This document shows positions 22,735 through 37,869 of a DNA stretch of 64,000 bases, piece after piece; position 1 is the stretch's first letter, and each line of letters opens with the position of its first letter. The DNA is from Coniferiporia sulphurascens (Eukaryota; Basidiomycota; Agaricomycetes; Hymenochaetales; Hymenochaetaceae): NCBI GenBank assembly GCA_002794785.1, contig NBBA01000006.1, forward strand, positions 186,001-250,000, written 5' to 3'. A program made the translations under genes and the position numbers. A model generated the notes under the pieces. That model worked only from the letters and a program-made list of their open reading frames with translations, did no database searches and was not told where the DNA came from.

Positions 22735-24351
22735 TTAATAGAATACGCCCATGGGATGCACAATATTCATCCCTTCCAAAATCCCGTTATAATATTCTTC
22801 GTAGAACAACGGTCCACAATTATCCAGCATGGTAACGCTGACCTTAATATGCCGCCCCGCGCACAGTTCTCTGGTTCTAGGCAGTCTGATAAACTGCGGT
22901 ATCTCCAGTTGTCTCCCGTGGCGATTGTATATGCAGTGGATATTAAGAGCGAGCAGCTCTGGCCAGACGTCGATTAAGATCAACCGATATAACAGTGCGT
23001 CGACGTACTCCCACAGGGCCAACGTTTCTAGAATGTCCCTGTCCCCAAACTGGAGTGAAAGCTTCCTCATCGTTCGCGGTATGCTTCGCAGAGCGGCTTC
23101 GGAAAGGAAGTTTCTCGATTGGAAAAATAGTCTGCGCAGGGTCTTTGGGCAGCGATTAAGGAACCAAGAGAGATACTCTTCCTCCTTATGCGGCAGCCTG
23201 CCAACATACAGGACTTCCAGTTGTTGGAGTAGGGGAGACATACGCTGACACACTTCGTCTACATCTTCATCCCTTGCATTAGACGTAAACCGTACCACGA
23301 GGGTACTGAGGAAAAAATTGCTGTCCAAGTCGCGTGTCCATATGAAATGAAAATCTGTATCTCTCGAACGCTGGTTTTGGAAATGGAAGCAGGGTGCGTA
23401 TAGATGCAATAGCTGGAAGGAGGGAGAAGGTGTGAACTGATTAAACCAGGAGGGCAGCCCCTGGCATGGAATGTCAAACGTATCGGGTATGTCCCAGTAT
23501 TGGAGCACAAGGTTTCTAGGGGAAGGCATAGAGATAATCCAGCAATAATGCGAAGCTGACACTCTTTTATCCTTTGGGAATCGCGTAATCTCGAGCACTA
23601 GTTCGTCAACCGATCTGAGAGACGCGAAGGTACTTTCTAGTCGGTCTGTCGAGAGCAGAGTATTATCAAAAAATCCAAATAAGCTTGCGCAGACCGGTAA
23701 TATGCTCCGCGAGTGCAATCCTTAGCGTCTTCATGGCTGAGGATACTTCAAAATCGGATGCCACGGACAAGCTAAGACGAATTTGTCGAGTCCATGGACC
23801 GATTCGTGGGTTGGCGAGACAGTGCGTGAGCAGCTTCTCCCTTTGGAGCCTTGCAGATGTAGAAATCGGCCTAGAGCTCGGCGTGCTGGTTGAGTATAGC
23901 GGCGTTGAACCAGGGCGAGGCTCCTCAGGATATTTTTCATATCACTCGAGCCTCTTGGAGGGTCGGGAGTTCCGTTTCTTATCGATTCGTCGATTAAGGC
24001 GATAACTGTGTCTAAAACAATCGGGGGTATTGGTTTGTGTACTGGCGATAGACCCATATATTGCCCATTGATTCCTTGATCGATCATTTTTGAGGCAGTG
24101 TTTTCACCACCCGTTGAATCGTATTTGGACAGATGAATATATATGTCCTCCGTTTTGCGGAGCGTCATATCCAAAGGATTGAAGGACTTATCAAGGATAA
24201 TAGAAAAGACAATGTCCATCACGTCAGGGCTAGCCTTGTGAGCTAGAGCAAGGCTCGCGATCATGGCGTCAGAGCGGGTCGGGAACGAAACATATCTTTT
24301 TAGGTCTTTGTGGAAAGCCGAGTTTCCCGTGTAATAAACTTGAGGATCCAT
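22735..24351 (-). pseudogene. F-box-like protein, family 2, copy B' (left arm), frameshifted
   Basis: Aligned with intact copy B (60690-62333), this copy has two single-base indels. One A is lost from an A4 run near 23840, and one T is gained in a T-run near 23670. The roughly 170 bp between them is out of frame and ends in a stop after residue 206; afterwards the original frame resumes to the natural stop at 22735. The start Met-Asp-Pro-Gln lies at 24351. The two changes compensate, so a functional ancestor is recent, or the indels are sequencing errors in homopolymers. The N-terminal domain, degenerate F-box-like segment and leucine-rich region are as in A'. Confidence 0.7.
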
Positions 24352-24734
24352 GGTTTCTTGTAGAAGGCGCTGCTAGGAAGGGCGCGTACTTTGAGGCGTA
24401 CCCGGAGGCTGTTCTTATGCTGGATGTCGGCAGTCCAAAATGTGAGTGCTGCCTCCAGGTAGATAAGATTCCAAAACGTGCGATCCTCAAGTTTAATAGC
24501 AGTTCTAGACAAAATGCTTGGAGAGAGTGAGAAAGAGGATCATTAGGGAAGTGAACCGAGGCTCACCTGAATTAAATTGCAAGTGCTGTGGTAAATCGCA
24601 GAGAGGGGGCCGGCCCGGGCCCACGCCGTAACGTGGGGGATATCACGTGACCGTGTACTTGAATATTTACGTTATCGTGCGTGAGACCGTAACTTTCATT
24701 TCTAAAGTTTGTGATCATGCTAATCATTAGAAAA

Positions 24735-24945
24735 ATAGCTTATTCGCGGCGCTTGCGAATGCAGTTCGTTCACCAACTTGCATATAGAGTAACCCAATAA
24801 ATAATTGCGCGAGGGAACTCTTGCACGCTTACAGACGAAAAAGTAGTACGAAAAATTATCTAACCCCGAACGGACAACTGCTGATCTAGGCATCGAGTTC
24901 GAACTTCAACATATGGCACTGGGATAATTCGTAGACTGATCGGAA
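24735..24945. repeat. Diverged dispersed repeat, copy 2
   Basis: Counterpart of 11928-12175 (see there). It lies just outside the inner edge of the left inverted arm. The ends are not defined. Confidence 0.4.
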
Positions 24946-25446
24946 AGGCTTGTTAACTGCGTCATAACTCATCGTTACTTTATAACTTACAAGCCTTCCG
25001 CTCACGGTTTATCACCGAAAGAAGTAGCCGGAATTTACTTCCAAGATCATATGGTAAGCAGTAATTGTATGACGCGTGAATTACAGTAATAACTCGACAC
25101 AAGCTTAAGCTATTAAAGACGTTTACCCTAAAGGCGTGAGCCAATCTTCACTAAGCTCGCCGTCTCGGAGGCGGTGAAAAAGGGGGGAAGTGTGGCGGCA
25201 GTGTCACGGTCGGTGGCCGAGCTAAAAATGGATAATCATAAAGGGAGATAAGATAACGGTGAAAACTTCGACTGACTCGAGTTCGAAGACCGACTTGACC
25301 TTTAACCACTTCCTCCAGTTACGCCCCTGTCCCCCTTGGAGACCTAAGCTTGCGCATAGGCCCACACTACAAAAAGGTACCAATTTATGTCTTTTGACCT
25401 TCTCACAGTTGAAAACTTAACAAAATTGAGCGCATAGAAAGACAAA
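24946..25446. other. Intergenic upstream of SPE3-LYS9
   Basis: No gene is recognised. The promoter of the fusion gene must lie here. A minus-strand frame at 25344-25679 is a shadow of its first exons. Confidence 0.35.
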
Positions 25447-28031
<2,585 letters not shown>

Positions 28032-28296
28032 AGGGGGGAAAAATATCGCGGAAGACCCGACTATGGATTACATTGTTTATGTCCATTAGAATGTGCTTGT
28101 ATTGATACTTCAGCCTGTGCTGGTGTTTAAGAAATGAATTACTGTTGTATGGGTCAACGTCCCTAGTTCGGTGAGGCTCACGGGGGACGGTGGACCCACA
28201 AACGGATGCCATGCCAAAGAACCCATTATTAGCCATCAGCCGCCCGACTCTTAACACCGGAACCTCCGTCTTCACTCACTAACTAACAGAACAGAG

Positions 28297-28888
28297 ATGG
28301 ATATAGCTGAGTTTCACGAAGCAGTACGTATGTTATCCATTTTACTCCCTGATGGGTGGGTATTTGACAACGGGGCACTTAGGTCTACCAAACTGTCCGC
28401 CAGATACCCTTTGGTAGAACGACAAGCTACGGGTGCGGCATATATCCGATTGCATTGCTGACGCTGAGAGACGATACAGACATATTGCGAAGCTCATTGG
28501 ACTTCCGCGCCATTCCCGACACGTAGGCCAAGGTGCGTCGTCATGCAGCGTCGACCAGGTCCGAAGGCCTTGCCGTTCTCAACACCTGTTTCCATTCCAT
28601 ACAGCGTTGAAATTCTTAAACCCGGGTACGGACGTCCCCTGGCAACGTGTCGTCTCGTCGTCAGGAAAGATCTCTTCGCGCGGGCCAGGAACGAGCGGTG
28701 CTCAGCGACAGCGGGAGGCGCTTGAGGAGGAAGGTGTCGAGGTCCGGGTGATGCGAGATGGCGGGCTTGCCGTAAACTTCTCCGAGTGCGGCTGGTTTCC
28801 AGAACGCGTTGGCGCTGAGGAAGAAGTTGCACAAGAGGCTACCGGCGTCGAGGGCGAGAACCAGGACGCCGGACAGCCTCAAGAATGA
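28297..28888 (+). CDS. Alkyltransferase-like (ATL) DNA-repair protein
   Basis: CDS join(28297..28323,28383..28432,28480..28532,28605..28888), 137 residues. It matches the DNA-binding domain of O6-methylguanine-DNA methyltransferase: EFHEAVYQTVRQIPFGRTTSYGHIAKLIG is rebuilt across the first three exons, then RHVGQALKFLNP and PWQRVVSSSGKIS. The active-site PCHR motif of true methyltransferases is PWQR here, with tryptophan for cysteine. That is the hallmark of ATL proteins, which bind O6-alkylguanine without repairing it directly and recruit nucleotide excision repair (S. pombe Atl1). The C-terminus is Glu-rich and longer than usual. Four small exons explain why no long frame is seen. It lies 266 bp after SPE3-LYS9 on the same strand. 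Confidence 0.85.
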
Positions 28889-29472
28889 ACAGCCTGGGCC
28901 CAATCTGCAGCTTCAGGACATCGCAGTATCGCAACACATGTTTAGCATCTTTTCGCATCCGAGGGTCTTCTGTGACATGACTCTTCGTCCATACAGGAAT
29001 ACTGACGATTTTACAATGGCCGATCCCTCATCATTTCGCTTGCGCCAGTCTGTGTGTGATGGTTCGATGTGCCTCCTGCCGATACAATCTCTGTTGACTT
29101 CTTCTGCCAGTACTCCGCGCACTTTTTTTGTCTCTCCTTTGTTCTCCGATAGCGATCGCGGGGCCTAGCGCGTTGTCTAGGTCAAGTCGACCCTGCCGAA
29201 ATCGGCAAATAATGCTTTGCTTCCTTGTACTACTGGTGGGCCAACGACGCTCAGGCCGCACGGCGACCTCATGCGCAGCGCAAAATGACAAGTCTTTCTT
29301 TCATTGGATTAATTAAATCGGCCACCGGTGGCTTGCGTTGATCGCAAAGTTTGGCGCGCTCTGCCCACAACAAATCCGCCGTGGCATTATTTATATGTTC
29401 TCTTCTGTGTGGTCCCCTGAGGAAACCAACTTTGTGCCCTTTTAGCGCTTCCGTGCTTTTGTCCTCTATGGT
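28889..29472. other. Intergenic between ATL gene and HMG-box gene
   Basis: No gene is recognised. The end is CT-rich and probably belongs to the promoter and leader of the HMG-box gene. Confidence 0.35.
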
Positions 29473-29505
29473 GTGTCGTCCTCGTCCTCTAGCTCCTCTT
29501 CGGTC

Positions 29506-30697
29506 ATGTCAAAACGATGGTGTGTGGGCCTGCTCAATCTAATGAACGCCTTTACTGACTACATACAAGGCGTTTCCTCCCCAAGGCACCCCTCCCCCGA
29601 ATTGGCTATCGATATGCGCAATGACTTGAATGAGCATCTTCGCAAGAGCACAAAGTCGCACGCGCGCAAGAAACCAGACGGCCACATTCCGCGTCCGCGC
29701 AACGCGTTCATTATATTCCGCACCGAGTTCGTGAAGAACGGGAGTGTACCAATCTCTATAGAGATGCACCACCAGAATCTTTCGCGTATTGCGGGGACAG
29801 TGTGGAAGGGGATGTCTGAGGACGACAAGCGTCTCTGGTTCGCGCGGGCGGCTGAGGAGAAGGCACGCCACGCGCTGCTGTATCCCGATTACCAATTCCA
29901 TCCTACCGACCCGTACTCTTTGAGGAATCGCCGTCGCGTAAAGAAGGGCCGCGGTGAGCAGGAATTGCAGATAGCTAGCCGACGCTGTACGAAGGTAGCG
30001 AATCTCCTCGCTAAGGGCGCCGAAGGCGAGGCTCTTGAGAAGGCGATCTTGGAGTTGGAAAAGCACAGCCCGTGCATGGTTCAGGACACTATGATACTAG
30101 GTGGTAATGTGCAAGCCGCAACGCCGATGGTGACACATTGTGATTCGAACATCAACATACAACTTGACGGGAGGACAACTTTCGAACGCTTCACGGGGTC
30201 GAATCCTCTTGACGATACAGCCGTGGATGTAGACGATCTCCATGCACTTCTATCGAAGGTGAGAAATCTTCACTCATCGCTCGTACAAATGAACTAACCA
30301 ACTCGTCCAGCAGCCCGTGCGCCCTGGATCCACTCCTATTCCGTCATTGTCTACAGCAAATATCACTGCGAACGTTGGAACGCCACCCCTCCAAGTTGCG
30401 AAGACACCAATTCTTCCCACCCGGCTTCCGTCTTTCGCTGTCGGCTTCGGCGGCGCACCATCGCCAGGGCCAGAGAAGTCCGTCTACCAGTACGCTCTGC
30501 CCTCGAACGTACGCGGATATGGCACTGCCCCTACACTTCCCTCTATCTTTTCCTCTTCGTTCACTTCGATGCAGCCGCGACGAAATGATATCAATGATGC
30601 GCGCTGGGCCCTGCGGGCCCCTGCGCGACCTGTGCTCACGTCCAGACTGCGAAGCGATTCAGGGGACGATTCCGACCAAGATTATGACTCCGATTAA
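29506..30697 (+). CDS. HMG-box transcription factor
   Basis: CDS join(29506..30258,30311..30697), 379 residues with the start at 29506. One HMG box covers about residues 60-130 (IPRPRNAFIIFRTEF, NLSRIAGTVWKGMSEDDK, Trp-Phe-Ala-Arg-Ala-Ala-Glu-Glu-Lys, YPDYQFHP), the MATA-HMG type of fungal sequence-specific factors. It is expected to bind and bend AT-rich minor-groove sites in the nucleus. The region after it is basic, then low complexity; the C-terminus is acidic (GDDSDQDYDSD). The intron is 52 nt with a possible CAG-CAG alternative acceptor. The start is uncertain: a Ser-rich extension through a GTG and an alternative first exon from ATG 29468 with an intron ending at 29570 are also possible. 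Linkage gives no reason to call it a mating-type gene. Confidence 0.8.
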
Positions 30698-32154
30698 GGT
30701 CTCTATTTTTATACTCCATGTTCCAATTTTCTTTTGTTTGAATCGTCGTTTCATTTTGTTGGATATTATACATCATGCATGCGGAGGACTTTACTCATAA
30801 CGACTTCGCATTTCCATTCTGCTTTCGCACTTTCCATTGACCCTTATCTGCTTTCATCTACCCCATTAACGCGCATTGTCTGTAAATTCTTGTACATGTA
30901 TAAAGATCTTGCTTTTAGAAATTTCCTCTCAATTGTTTGTCTGCGCGTTCCGTCGCGATTATTTCACTCTGGGTCTCCCCACTGCCTAACGATACCCTAG
31001 CCTAGATTATTGTGTATCCGGTGGCTGTGAACGTAGCAATTGAATAAATAGGCGCGGGCCTGACCTCATAGTGGCTAGGCCGTCGATAAAGCAGTGGTAC
31101 CGACAAGGCTGGGAACGATCTAGGAAGCGTGGCGCGGGTATGCGCTTTTTGCACTAGGGGATCGGAACTTATGGGTCTGGGGGCCTGCGCTACTGGAGGT
31201 TGCCGAACGAAGAATTAGCTGATGCCGCTATGGATAATTATCCATTTTAGTTAAAACTCTTCGCGTAGCATATTTGACCATCATAGGCAAGCTAACGCGA
31301 TCTACATGAGCAAGAGAAAGACGGTGGTTCAATATACCATAAAATTTTCACCCACTCAAAGGCGCTGAAGACAGGTTTGAAATAGGCTTCCCAGCACTGA
31401 CTATAGGCGATGTCCTGAGCCTCGAGTTTCGAGTAAAGACTGCTTTTAAATAAGATACAAAGAGGGACTACTAAATAATGCCGGCATTATATTGAACTTT
31501 GGCATGAACTTCAAGTTCGAGCTACTGTCAGGTCGTCCTACACCCGATGAATACGAGTTAGCTCAAAACAGAAAATCGCGATATAAATTAAGTTAGGTCG
31601 GACTATCGGGCCACTTGGCTAACAGGAGGGTGTTTCAGAGGGCTTTGATCCGTCCCATACCTTATTTATTCCTGTTGTAATAATCCGTGACGAAAGCCGA
31701 GCCAGAATTCCGCCGCGGCACCAAAGCTAGTATGGTGTCGATTGTTAAAAAGCAGGATGGATTTGGTCAGCAAACAGCATGTATTGGTATAGCGTTTCCT
31801 GCGATCCGGGACATTTTCGAGCAGATCGAACATTATCGTCGCCGTTCCAGATCAAAGCAAGTGTTGGGGTTTCGAGTCTTTTGACTCCATAAGTAGAAGG
31901 CAAGCTATTTCAGGACACGTCTTACGTATGTTTTACATAATAAAAGTCACAGAGTGTCACACTCCAGATGCATGCAAGGCAGCGCTCAACGCTGTGAGAG
32001 TCAACAACATCATTGTACACGACGAGCAGCGACGAGGACGCGGTCGTCGACGCTGTAGGCAGCACTCTTACACGGCACAGACCGCTCTTGACGCTGATTG
32101 CCAGTACAAGCACACAGCAGCGACGCCCTCGACCGCAGTCCGCTTCCCACGAAC
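30698..32154. other. Intergenic between HMG-box and kinase genes
   Basis: About 1.4 kb. Short open frames at 31687-31884 and 31928-32224 show no domain. The last 100 bp is the probable leader of the kinase. Nothing else is recognised. Confidence 0.35.
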
Positions 32155-35100
32155 ATGCCCGTTCTCGCTGAGCGTGCGCCGCCCTCCCCCTCTGCGCCGC
32201 CGGTTTCACGTCCGCCGACCGTAAATGGCGCTCGACCCCGCCCACTGTCGATGCCGATGGCCCCGAAGCAGTATAATTCCGCAGTGGCCGCGCCCAGTCC
32301 GAACGGCAGTAGCGCTGACGCACAGGCACCCCTCGACAACGGTGCTGGTACGAATACCCCGGGGAGCAGCCGAACGCAGAAGCCGCGCAGCTCAAGCCGA
32401 GTGCTCGGAGACTACACACTAGGGAAGACGCTTGGTCAGGGTAGTATGGGCAAAGTCAAGCTCGCTTACCAGAACGTCACCGGCGAGAAGGTACGCTGCA
32501 GTCCTCAGTGGCTTCGGCTAATTGTGCATGGCGAGCGCTCTTGTTAACTTCGACATATTGTAGCTTGCGATAAAGATCCTCCCGCGTGCTAGCGTCGCAA
32601 CTACTTCTGCGAATGCAAATGGTGCACCTCAGACACCTGAGGCGGCCGCAAAGCAGGCGTCTAAGGATGCGTCCAAGGAGATCCGCACGATCCGTGAGGC
32701 TGCACTCTCGATGCTCCTCCATCACCCGTACATTTGTGGCATGCGTGAGCTTATCACGCACACAAACCACTACTACATGGTCTTCGAGTACGTTAATGGT
32801 GGCCAGATGCTTGACTACATCATCAGCCACGGTCGCCTCCGCGAGCGTGTCGCACGCAAATTCTCAAGGCAGATCGGCAGTGCACTCGATTATTGCCACA
32901 GGAACAACGTCGTCCATCGAGACCTGAAGATCGAGAATATCCTTATCTCACAGACCGGTAACATCAAGATCATCGACTTTGGCTTGTCCAACCTTTACAA
33001 CCCTTCCAATCATTTGTCAACTTTTTGTGGTTCATTGTATTTTGCTGCACCAGAGCTTTTGAACGCAAAGGTGTATACTGGTCCAGAGGTTGATGTTTGG
33101 AGCTTCGGCGTCGTCCTTTACGTGCTTGTCTGCGGGAAAGTACCTTTTGATGATCAAAGCATGCCTGCCCTGCATGCCAAAATAAAACGGGGCTTAGTGG
33201 AGTATCCCGATTGGTTGAGCGCAGGTACGCTATCAGTTCTTTAATTTAATCTGGGGGCTCGTTCTCACCTTATTTTGGAATAATCAATAGAGTGTAAACA
33301 CCTCTTGACACGTATGCTCGTCGTAAATCCCGTCGCTCGCGCCTCGTTGGCTGAGGTCCTTGCTCATCCGTGGATGGTTCGAGGACACGGTTCACCTCCG
33401 GATGCCCACATGCTCCACCGGGAACCTGTACGCTCTGATGAGCTTGATAAACAAGTTATAAGAGGGATGGCTGGCTTTGAATTCGGTTCCGAAGACGAGA
33501 TTGAAAGGAAGCTCATTGAAGTGCTTGAAAGTGATGCGTATGCTCGTTCGGTTCAAAACTGGGAGCGCAAGCGTCAGGGGAGGAATGGTCATGGTGGGAT
33601 CTCAAATGCATCACTCGCATCATATGACAGTGCTATGTCGAGCGGTTCTGGTCGTACGGATGCACCGATGACTCCTTCGAAAAAATCTCGTCGCTTTTCC
33701 GGATTTGACTTCTATCGACGCAAACTTTTCTCGCCCGGCTCGTCACCCCCCGACACTCCGACCCACCGATCTCCACCTACCTCAACTTCGCATCTTTCGC
33801 ATACTTCTCTTACTGATCCTCAACGAGAGCCTGTTGATCCGACAGGTGGATTTCATCCACTTATCTCTATGTATTTCCTCGCGCGCGAAAAGCTCGAGCG
33901 CGAGCGCGTGTATGGTCCTGGACACTTCGCGAGTTCCCAGATGTCCCTCCTCGGGCGCGAGAGCGGCACGGCGCCGCCGCCGAGTGCAATGAAACCTCTC
34001 CCACCTTCTCTCAAGATGAATGGTAGGACGCAACAACAGAATCAGCAGTCTGATCATGCTCGTACGAACACAAAAGCCGACTACAGTATGGCCCTCCCAC
34101 GTCTGCCCGCTCCTGCGAGCTCACACTACTCAGGGATGTCGTACGATGCTCAAGCCCAGGCCGCCCCTTCACCTTCATCACCAAACTTCCCTCAGCCCCG
34201 TGCGCGAGATGCAGGCATACCTGTTCCTAGCCCGAATACGGATGGCACAGCCACTCTATCTCCAACTCCAGCGAGCGCTCCTTCGTCACCCGCAAAGACC
34301 CCGCTTCCTCGCGCACCACCTGCTTCAACTCACCGCAGGAGCCACAGCCTCAGCCAGAGACCAGGTCCGGCGACAGTTCTTCGTGGATGGGGCAGCGTGC
34401 TTGGCGGTGGTGGTGGATATCATGAGCGTGAACCACCCGCGACGGCAGCGCCGGACCTGGCTACGTTCGAGGAACGCGATGAACGCGAGAAAGAGCAGCA
34501 GGCGGCTACGGAAGGGGAATCAGAGCTGGGTGTACATCCCCCAACACACCAACAAGGGACAGGTGCGACCCTCGTGCGTAAGTTTGGCACTTTACTCGGT
34601 GGCGTTCGCGGGGATGACGCACGGCGCAATAAGCGAACGAGTATTCTTGGTGGCTTTTCGCCGCGTCCCTCAGCGGATGGTGGCGATTCTGAGAAAAAGG
34701 AGTTCGATGAAAGGATCACTCGGCACGCGGAGAATGAGAAACCAGCAGCGGGCGAGGAAGAAAAGGAGAATGCAGCCGTTGCGCAGAGCCAGAGCCAGCC
34801 GATACCTGCTGGAAGTGTGCACAGGCGGGCCGCTACCTTACTTGACCCCCAAGGCCGCATGGCTCGTCACGAGAGACGAAGCAGCACAGGCGCGGCATTG
34901 TTTATTTCGGGCGGGACGCTTGGGCGTCACCGCAGACCATCCACTAGCGCTGGAGGTGGGATTTCTGCTACGGCATCGCCAAATGCATTTGGGCGTACCG
35001 ATGAGGAAACAAGCATCCACGATGACGAGGACGCGACTCCACGAGATGAAGAGATGAAGAGTGATGACGACCAGGATCGTGGTGCAGACAAGGAGTTCAA

Positions 35101-36085
35101 GCCTGTGTTCCTAAAGGGCCTATTCAGGTACGTTTGATTAACCTATCTACTAATATATCTTTCCTTCTGTTTCTGATATGCTGTTTTAGTGTGTCGACGA
35201 CGACATCAAAACCCCCAGCAGCAATCAAAGCCGATATCCGGCGCGTGCTGGGGCGCATGCAAGTCCAGTACCGCGAGACAAAAAGCGGCTTTGAATGTAT
35301 TCACGCGCCATCAATCGACCTAACGTCCGTGCAGGGCGGTCAACTTGGCAACTCACGTCGTTCACACCAGTTCGGACTGTCAAGCCTTGGTCACGAAGGA
35401 ACAGGAACATCAGTACGTCGTTCGCTAACACGTAAGGCCTCGAAGCTCTCGTTTGGTCTGAAAGGCAAGGAGAAGGAGCGCGACCGGGACCGGGAGAAGG
35501 ACAAGGAATCGGTCCAGGATGGCAAAATGGACAACGCGACTTTGAGCTCGGGCGCGACGGATATGACGAAAAGCATAAGCTCTTCATTGTACAACGTATC
35601 GTCCAACGCACACACCATCAGGCCGGATTCGGGGCTCGAGAACAACTATGGCAACGGCAATAGGCCTGGGAATGATGATGGCGTATCCCCTCCCGACAGT
35701 ACGAATACGAATACCAATGTTAATGCAAATACCCCAGCTCTCGCAGATGCGTCGCCGAAATTAAAGAACCTTCCGCCGATACCTCGCGACTTCGCTGCCC
35801 ACCCTGCACCGCCTGCACCTAGTCCGCTTCCTCAGGGTACTCTTCCAACTGGTGCTGTCGACCAGGACGTGTTCGACTCGCCCGTCGGAGGTGCGTTAAG
35901 CGTGCGTTTCGAAATCAACATCGTGAAGGTATGCCGAGTTCTGCTACGCTTATAGGTGTGATCTAATCTTCCCTTACTAGGTACCATGGTTACCACTTCA
36001 CGGACTGCAATTCCGACGAGTTGGTGGTGATGGTTGGCAGTACCAGATGCTCGCACGTAGAGTGCTTACCGAGCTGAAGCTATAG
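32155..36085 (+). CDS. KIN1: Kin1/Kin2 (PAR-1/MARK) family serine/threonine kinase
   Basis: CDS join(32155..32490,32564..33224,33291..35127,35190..35928,35981..36085), 1225 residues. The kinase domain spans about residues 86-400: glycine loop [15 protein letters not shown] lysine, [20 protein letters not shown] catalytic loop, DFGLSN, activation segment [15 protein letters not shown], then [14 protein letters not shown] long Ser/Pro/Gly-rich linker follows. The C-terminus is a KA1 domain (ends [19 protein letters not shown]...LTELKL), which binds acidic phospholipids. KIRRVL-like KA1 start ([10 protein letters not shown]) and KA1 end are separated by an unusual insert of about 200 low-complexity residues. 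Family members control polarity, exocytosis and septation at the cell cortex. Introns are 52-73 nt; all joins keep frame. Confidence 0.92.
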
Positions 36086-37869
36086 CATAGCCAGCACGAC
36101 AGGTTTCACCGCCGCTCGGTCGTATTCAAAATCGTCAGCATCCTTCGTTCGGATTGCTATCCTTCATTCGTTTATAGTCGGTAAAGGCCAAACAAGCATT
36201 CTCCTCCCTTTCCTTTATTTTCTTACTTCTATCTCCGCCTTTTCCGCTCCTTTAACTAATTATACTGCTTATCGCTGTTCTCCTGTGATCCGGCTCTTCG
36301 GTCTTTCATACTTTAGTCTTCTGTGTTCTCTTTGATGCATCTCTTCGGTCACGCAGCCCCAAGATCCCCTTTACTGTCTATGAACGACGGCATCTCTATT
36401 ATTACAACATGATGGGTGGGGGTAGGTGCTGCTTCTTCCAGTTTCCGGTCGTCCTTCTTTCCTCCGTCCTTTCGTTATTTGCCTTCTTCTCTGCTGGCGC
36501 CCGCACTCTACTCTCAATGGTACATCTTCATCTTTCTACTACCCAGTCTGTACTTGCTAGGTCTAAGTGGCAGCGATCTGCATGAACTACACAGCACGGT
36601 TACTCAAAGACCGATGACTGCTGATAACAATTTTCGGAAGGGTCGGTCAAAAAGAATACATACATACTTGGGAACTGATTAATGTTTGGGGAATAATGTT
36701 TTGCGCGAAACTTCGGATAGTAACATCTGATATAATTCTCGCGTCGCATCACGTGCCGTGCCCCGTAGACCAAATTTCATACCTGTTGAAAGTTGTCCCG
36801 ACACACAAAATTGCTGTCCCCTTGGCTCCTCCCGTTACGCCGCCGGTCATTGATAATTACTCAGGGACTCTGTCTACCGTTCGGCTGAAGGTCGCGAAAC
36901 TGGTGCCGATATTTTCAATGACCCGATGCTGTGTTTGTTAGCCGGCCGCAAGTCGCCGAGTCGGAGTCGCGCCGGGGCCTGCGTCGCCGCAAGCGCCCAT
37001 TATGACTTCAAGGCGCTCAAATCGGTCTTTTTTGCTTGGATGTTCCTCTACAGAGACTACAGCAGCTACTTCCTCGATTCGAATACAATGAATCCGTATA
37101 AGTCCCATACACTGCAATGCTCGGGCTACTACTGGTACTCCTACAAATTCTGATGCATACCATGACCTCCACATCTGCTGCAACAAGACCCTGTTTCCTT
37201 GGTTTCGGCTAGATGATAATCTCAACCGTTTACTACAAGGGCCCCACTACGATGCACACAAGTATTAAGGGGCCTCAAAACGGCGGTTAGAAGACGGTCT
37301 CACCTCGGCAACTCTGTTCTGTTACCGTAGCCATGGGCTGGCGATCCGATCACCCCATCAATGTCCTCGTCAACCCACTACACCTAACATGGATATGTGT
37401 CATCGCAATTGGCCGGCATTCCTCTCCGTCTGTGTCCATTACATGACGCAGTCTTGTTCGCTGACTCCGTGCTCGCCGAATCCGATGCAAATATATCATT
37501 TTTTTCGCGTGCATCTCGCCCGAAATCTATGCCGGTAAAAGATGGGTGCTTTATTTTGCTTGGCTGCGCACAAGGGCCAGTTACGAATGGGGATTGGCCA
37601 CCTTGTGACTCTCGATGGCGCATGGATCATCATTCAGGATGGGAGTCGGCATGATGGTACATGTCTTGACGACGACTTGGCAAAACTGCAGCGAGGGCTG
37701 TTCAACGAGGTATAAAAGATTCAATGGGACGCCTCTCGAACAACAATCTACATCTTTCCCTTTCTTTCCTTAGCATACTTTCTTAGAGCCTGGTGCTCCC
37801 ACTTGCATATTTCGTCCACTATCTTTATTTCAAGTACACTTCTTTCTCTATCCGCATTTCACATCAGTC
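36086..37869. other. Intergenic between kinase and secreted-protein gene
   Basis: The first 400 bp is pyrimidine-rich, probably the 3' UTR of the kinase. Just upstream of 37870 is a CT-rich leader (about 37740-37869), a common promoter feature of highly expressed fungal genes. No gene is recognised between; frames at 36416, 36696 and 36926 lack domains. Confidence 0.35.

Larger units (their letters stand above)
21132..24700 (-). repeat. Left arm of a large inverted duplication (visible part)
   Basis: Read on the minus strand, this segment contains B' upstream DNA, B', spacer, A' promoter and the first 503 bases of A'. The same series occurs on the plus strand at 53845-64000, apart from the LINE and small indels. 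Shared non-coding blocks include acacggtcacgtg at the inner edge, caggtgagcctcg upstream of B', the region after the B stop (acaatacNtcgattgtacat), and the 260 bp upstream of A. The outer limit is not known because the partner leaves the window. Confidence 0.8.

Noticed and set aside
20033..24351. The A' and B' pair as members of the tandem F-box array
   Set aside because: They lack the intron and the array-type F-box, and the leucine-rich regions do not match; treated as a separate family.
29468..30697. HMG-box gene as a mating-type locus
   Set aside because: Agaricomycete mating loci carry homeodomain pairs or pheromone/receptor genes; none is nearby. An HMG box alone is not enough.
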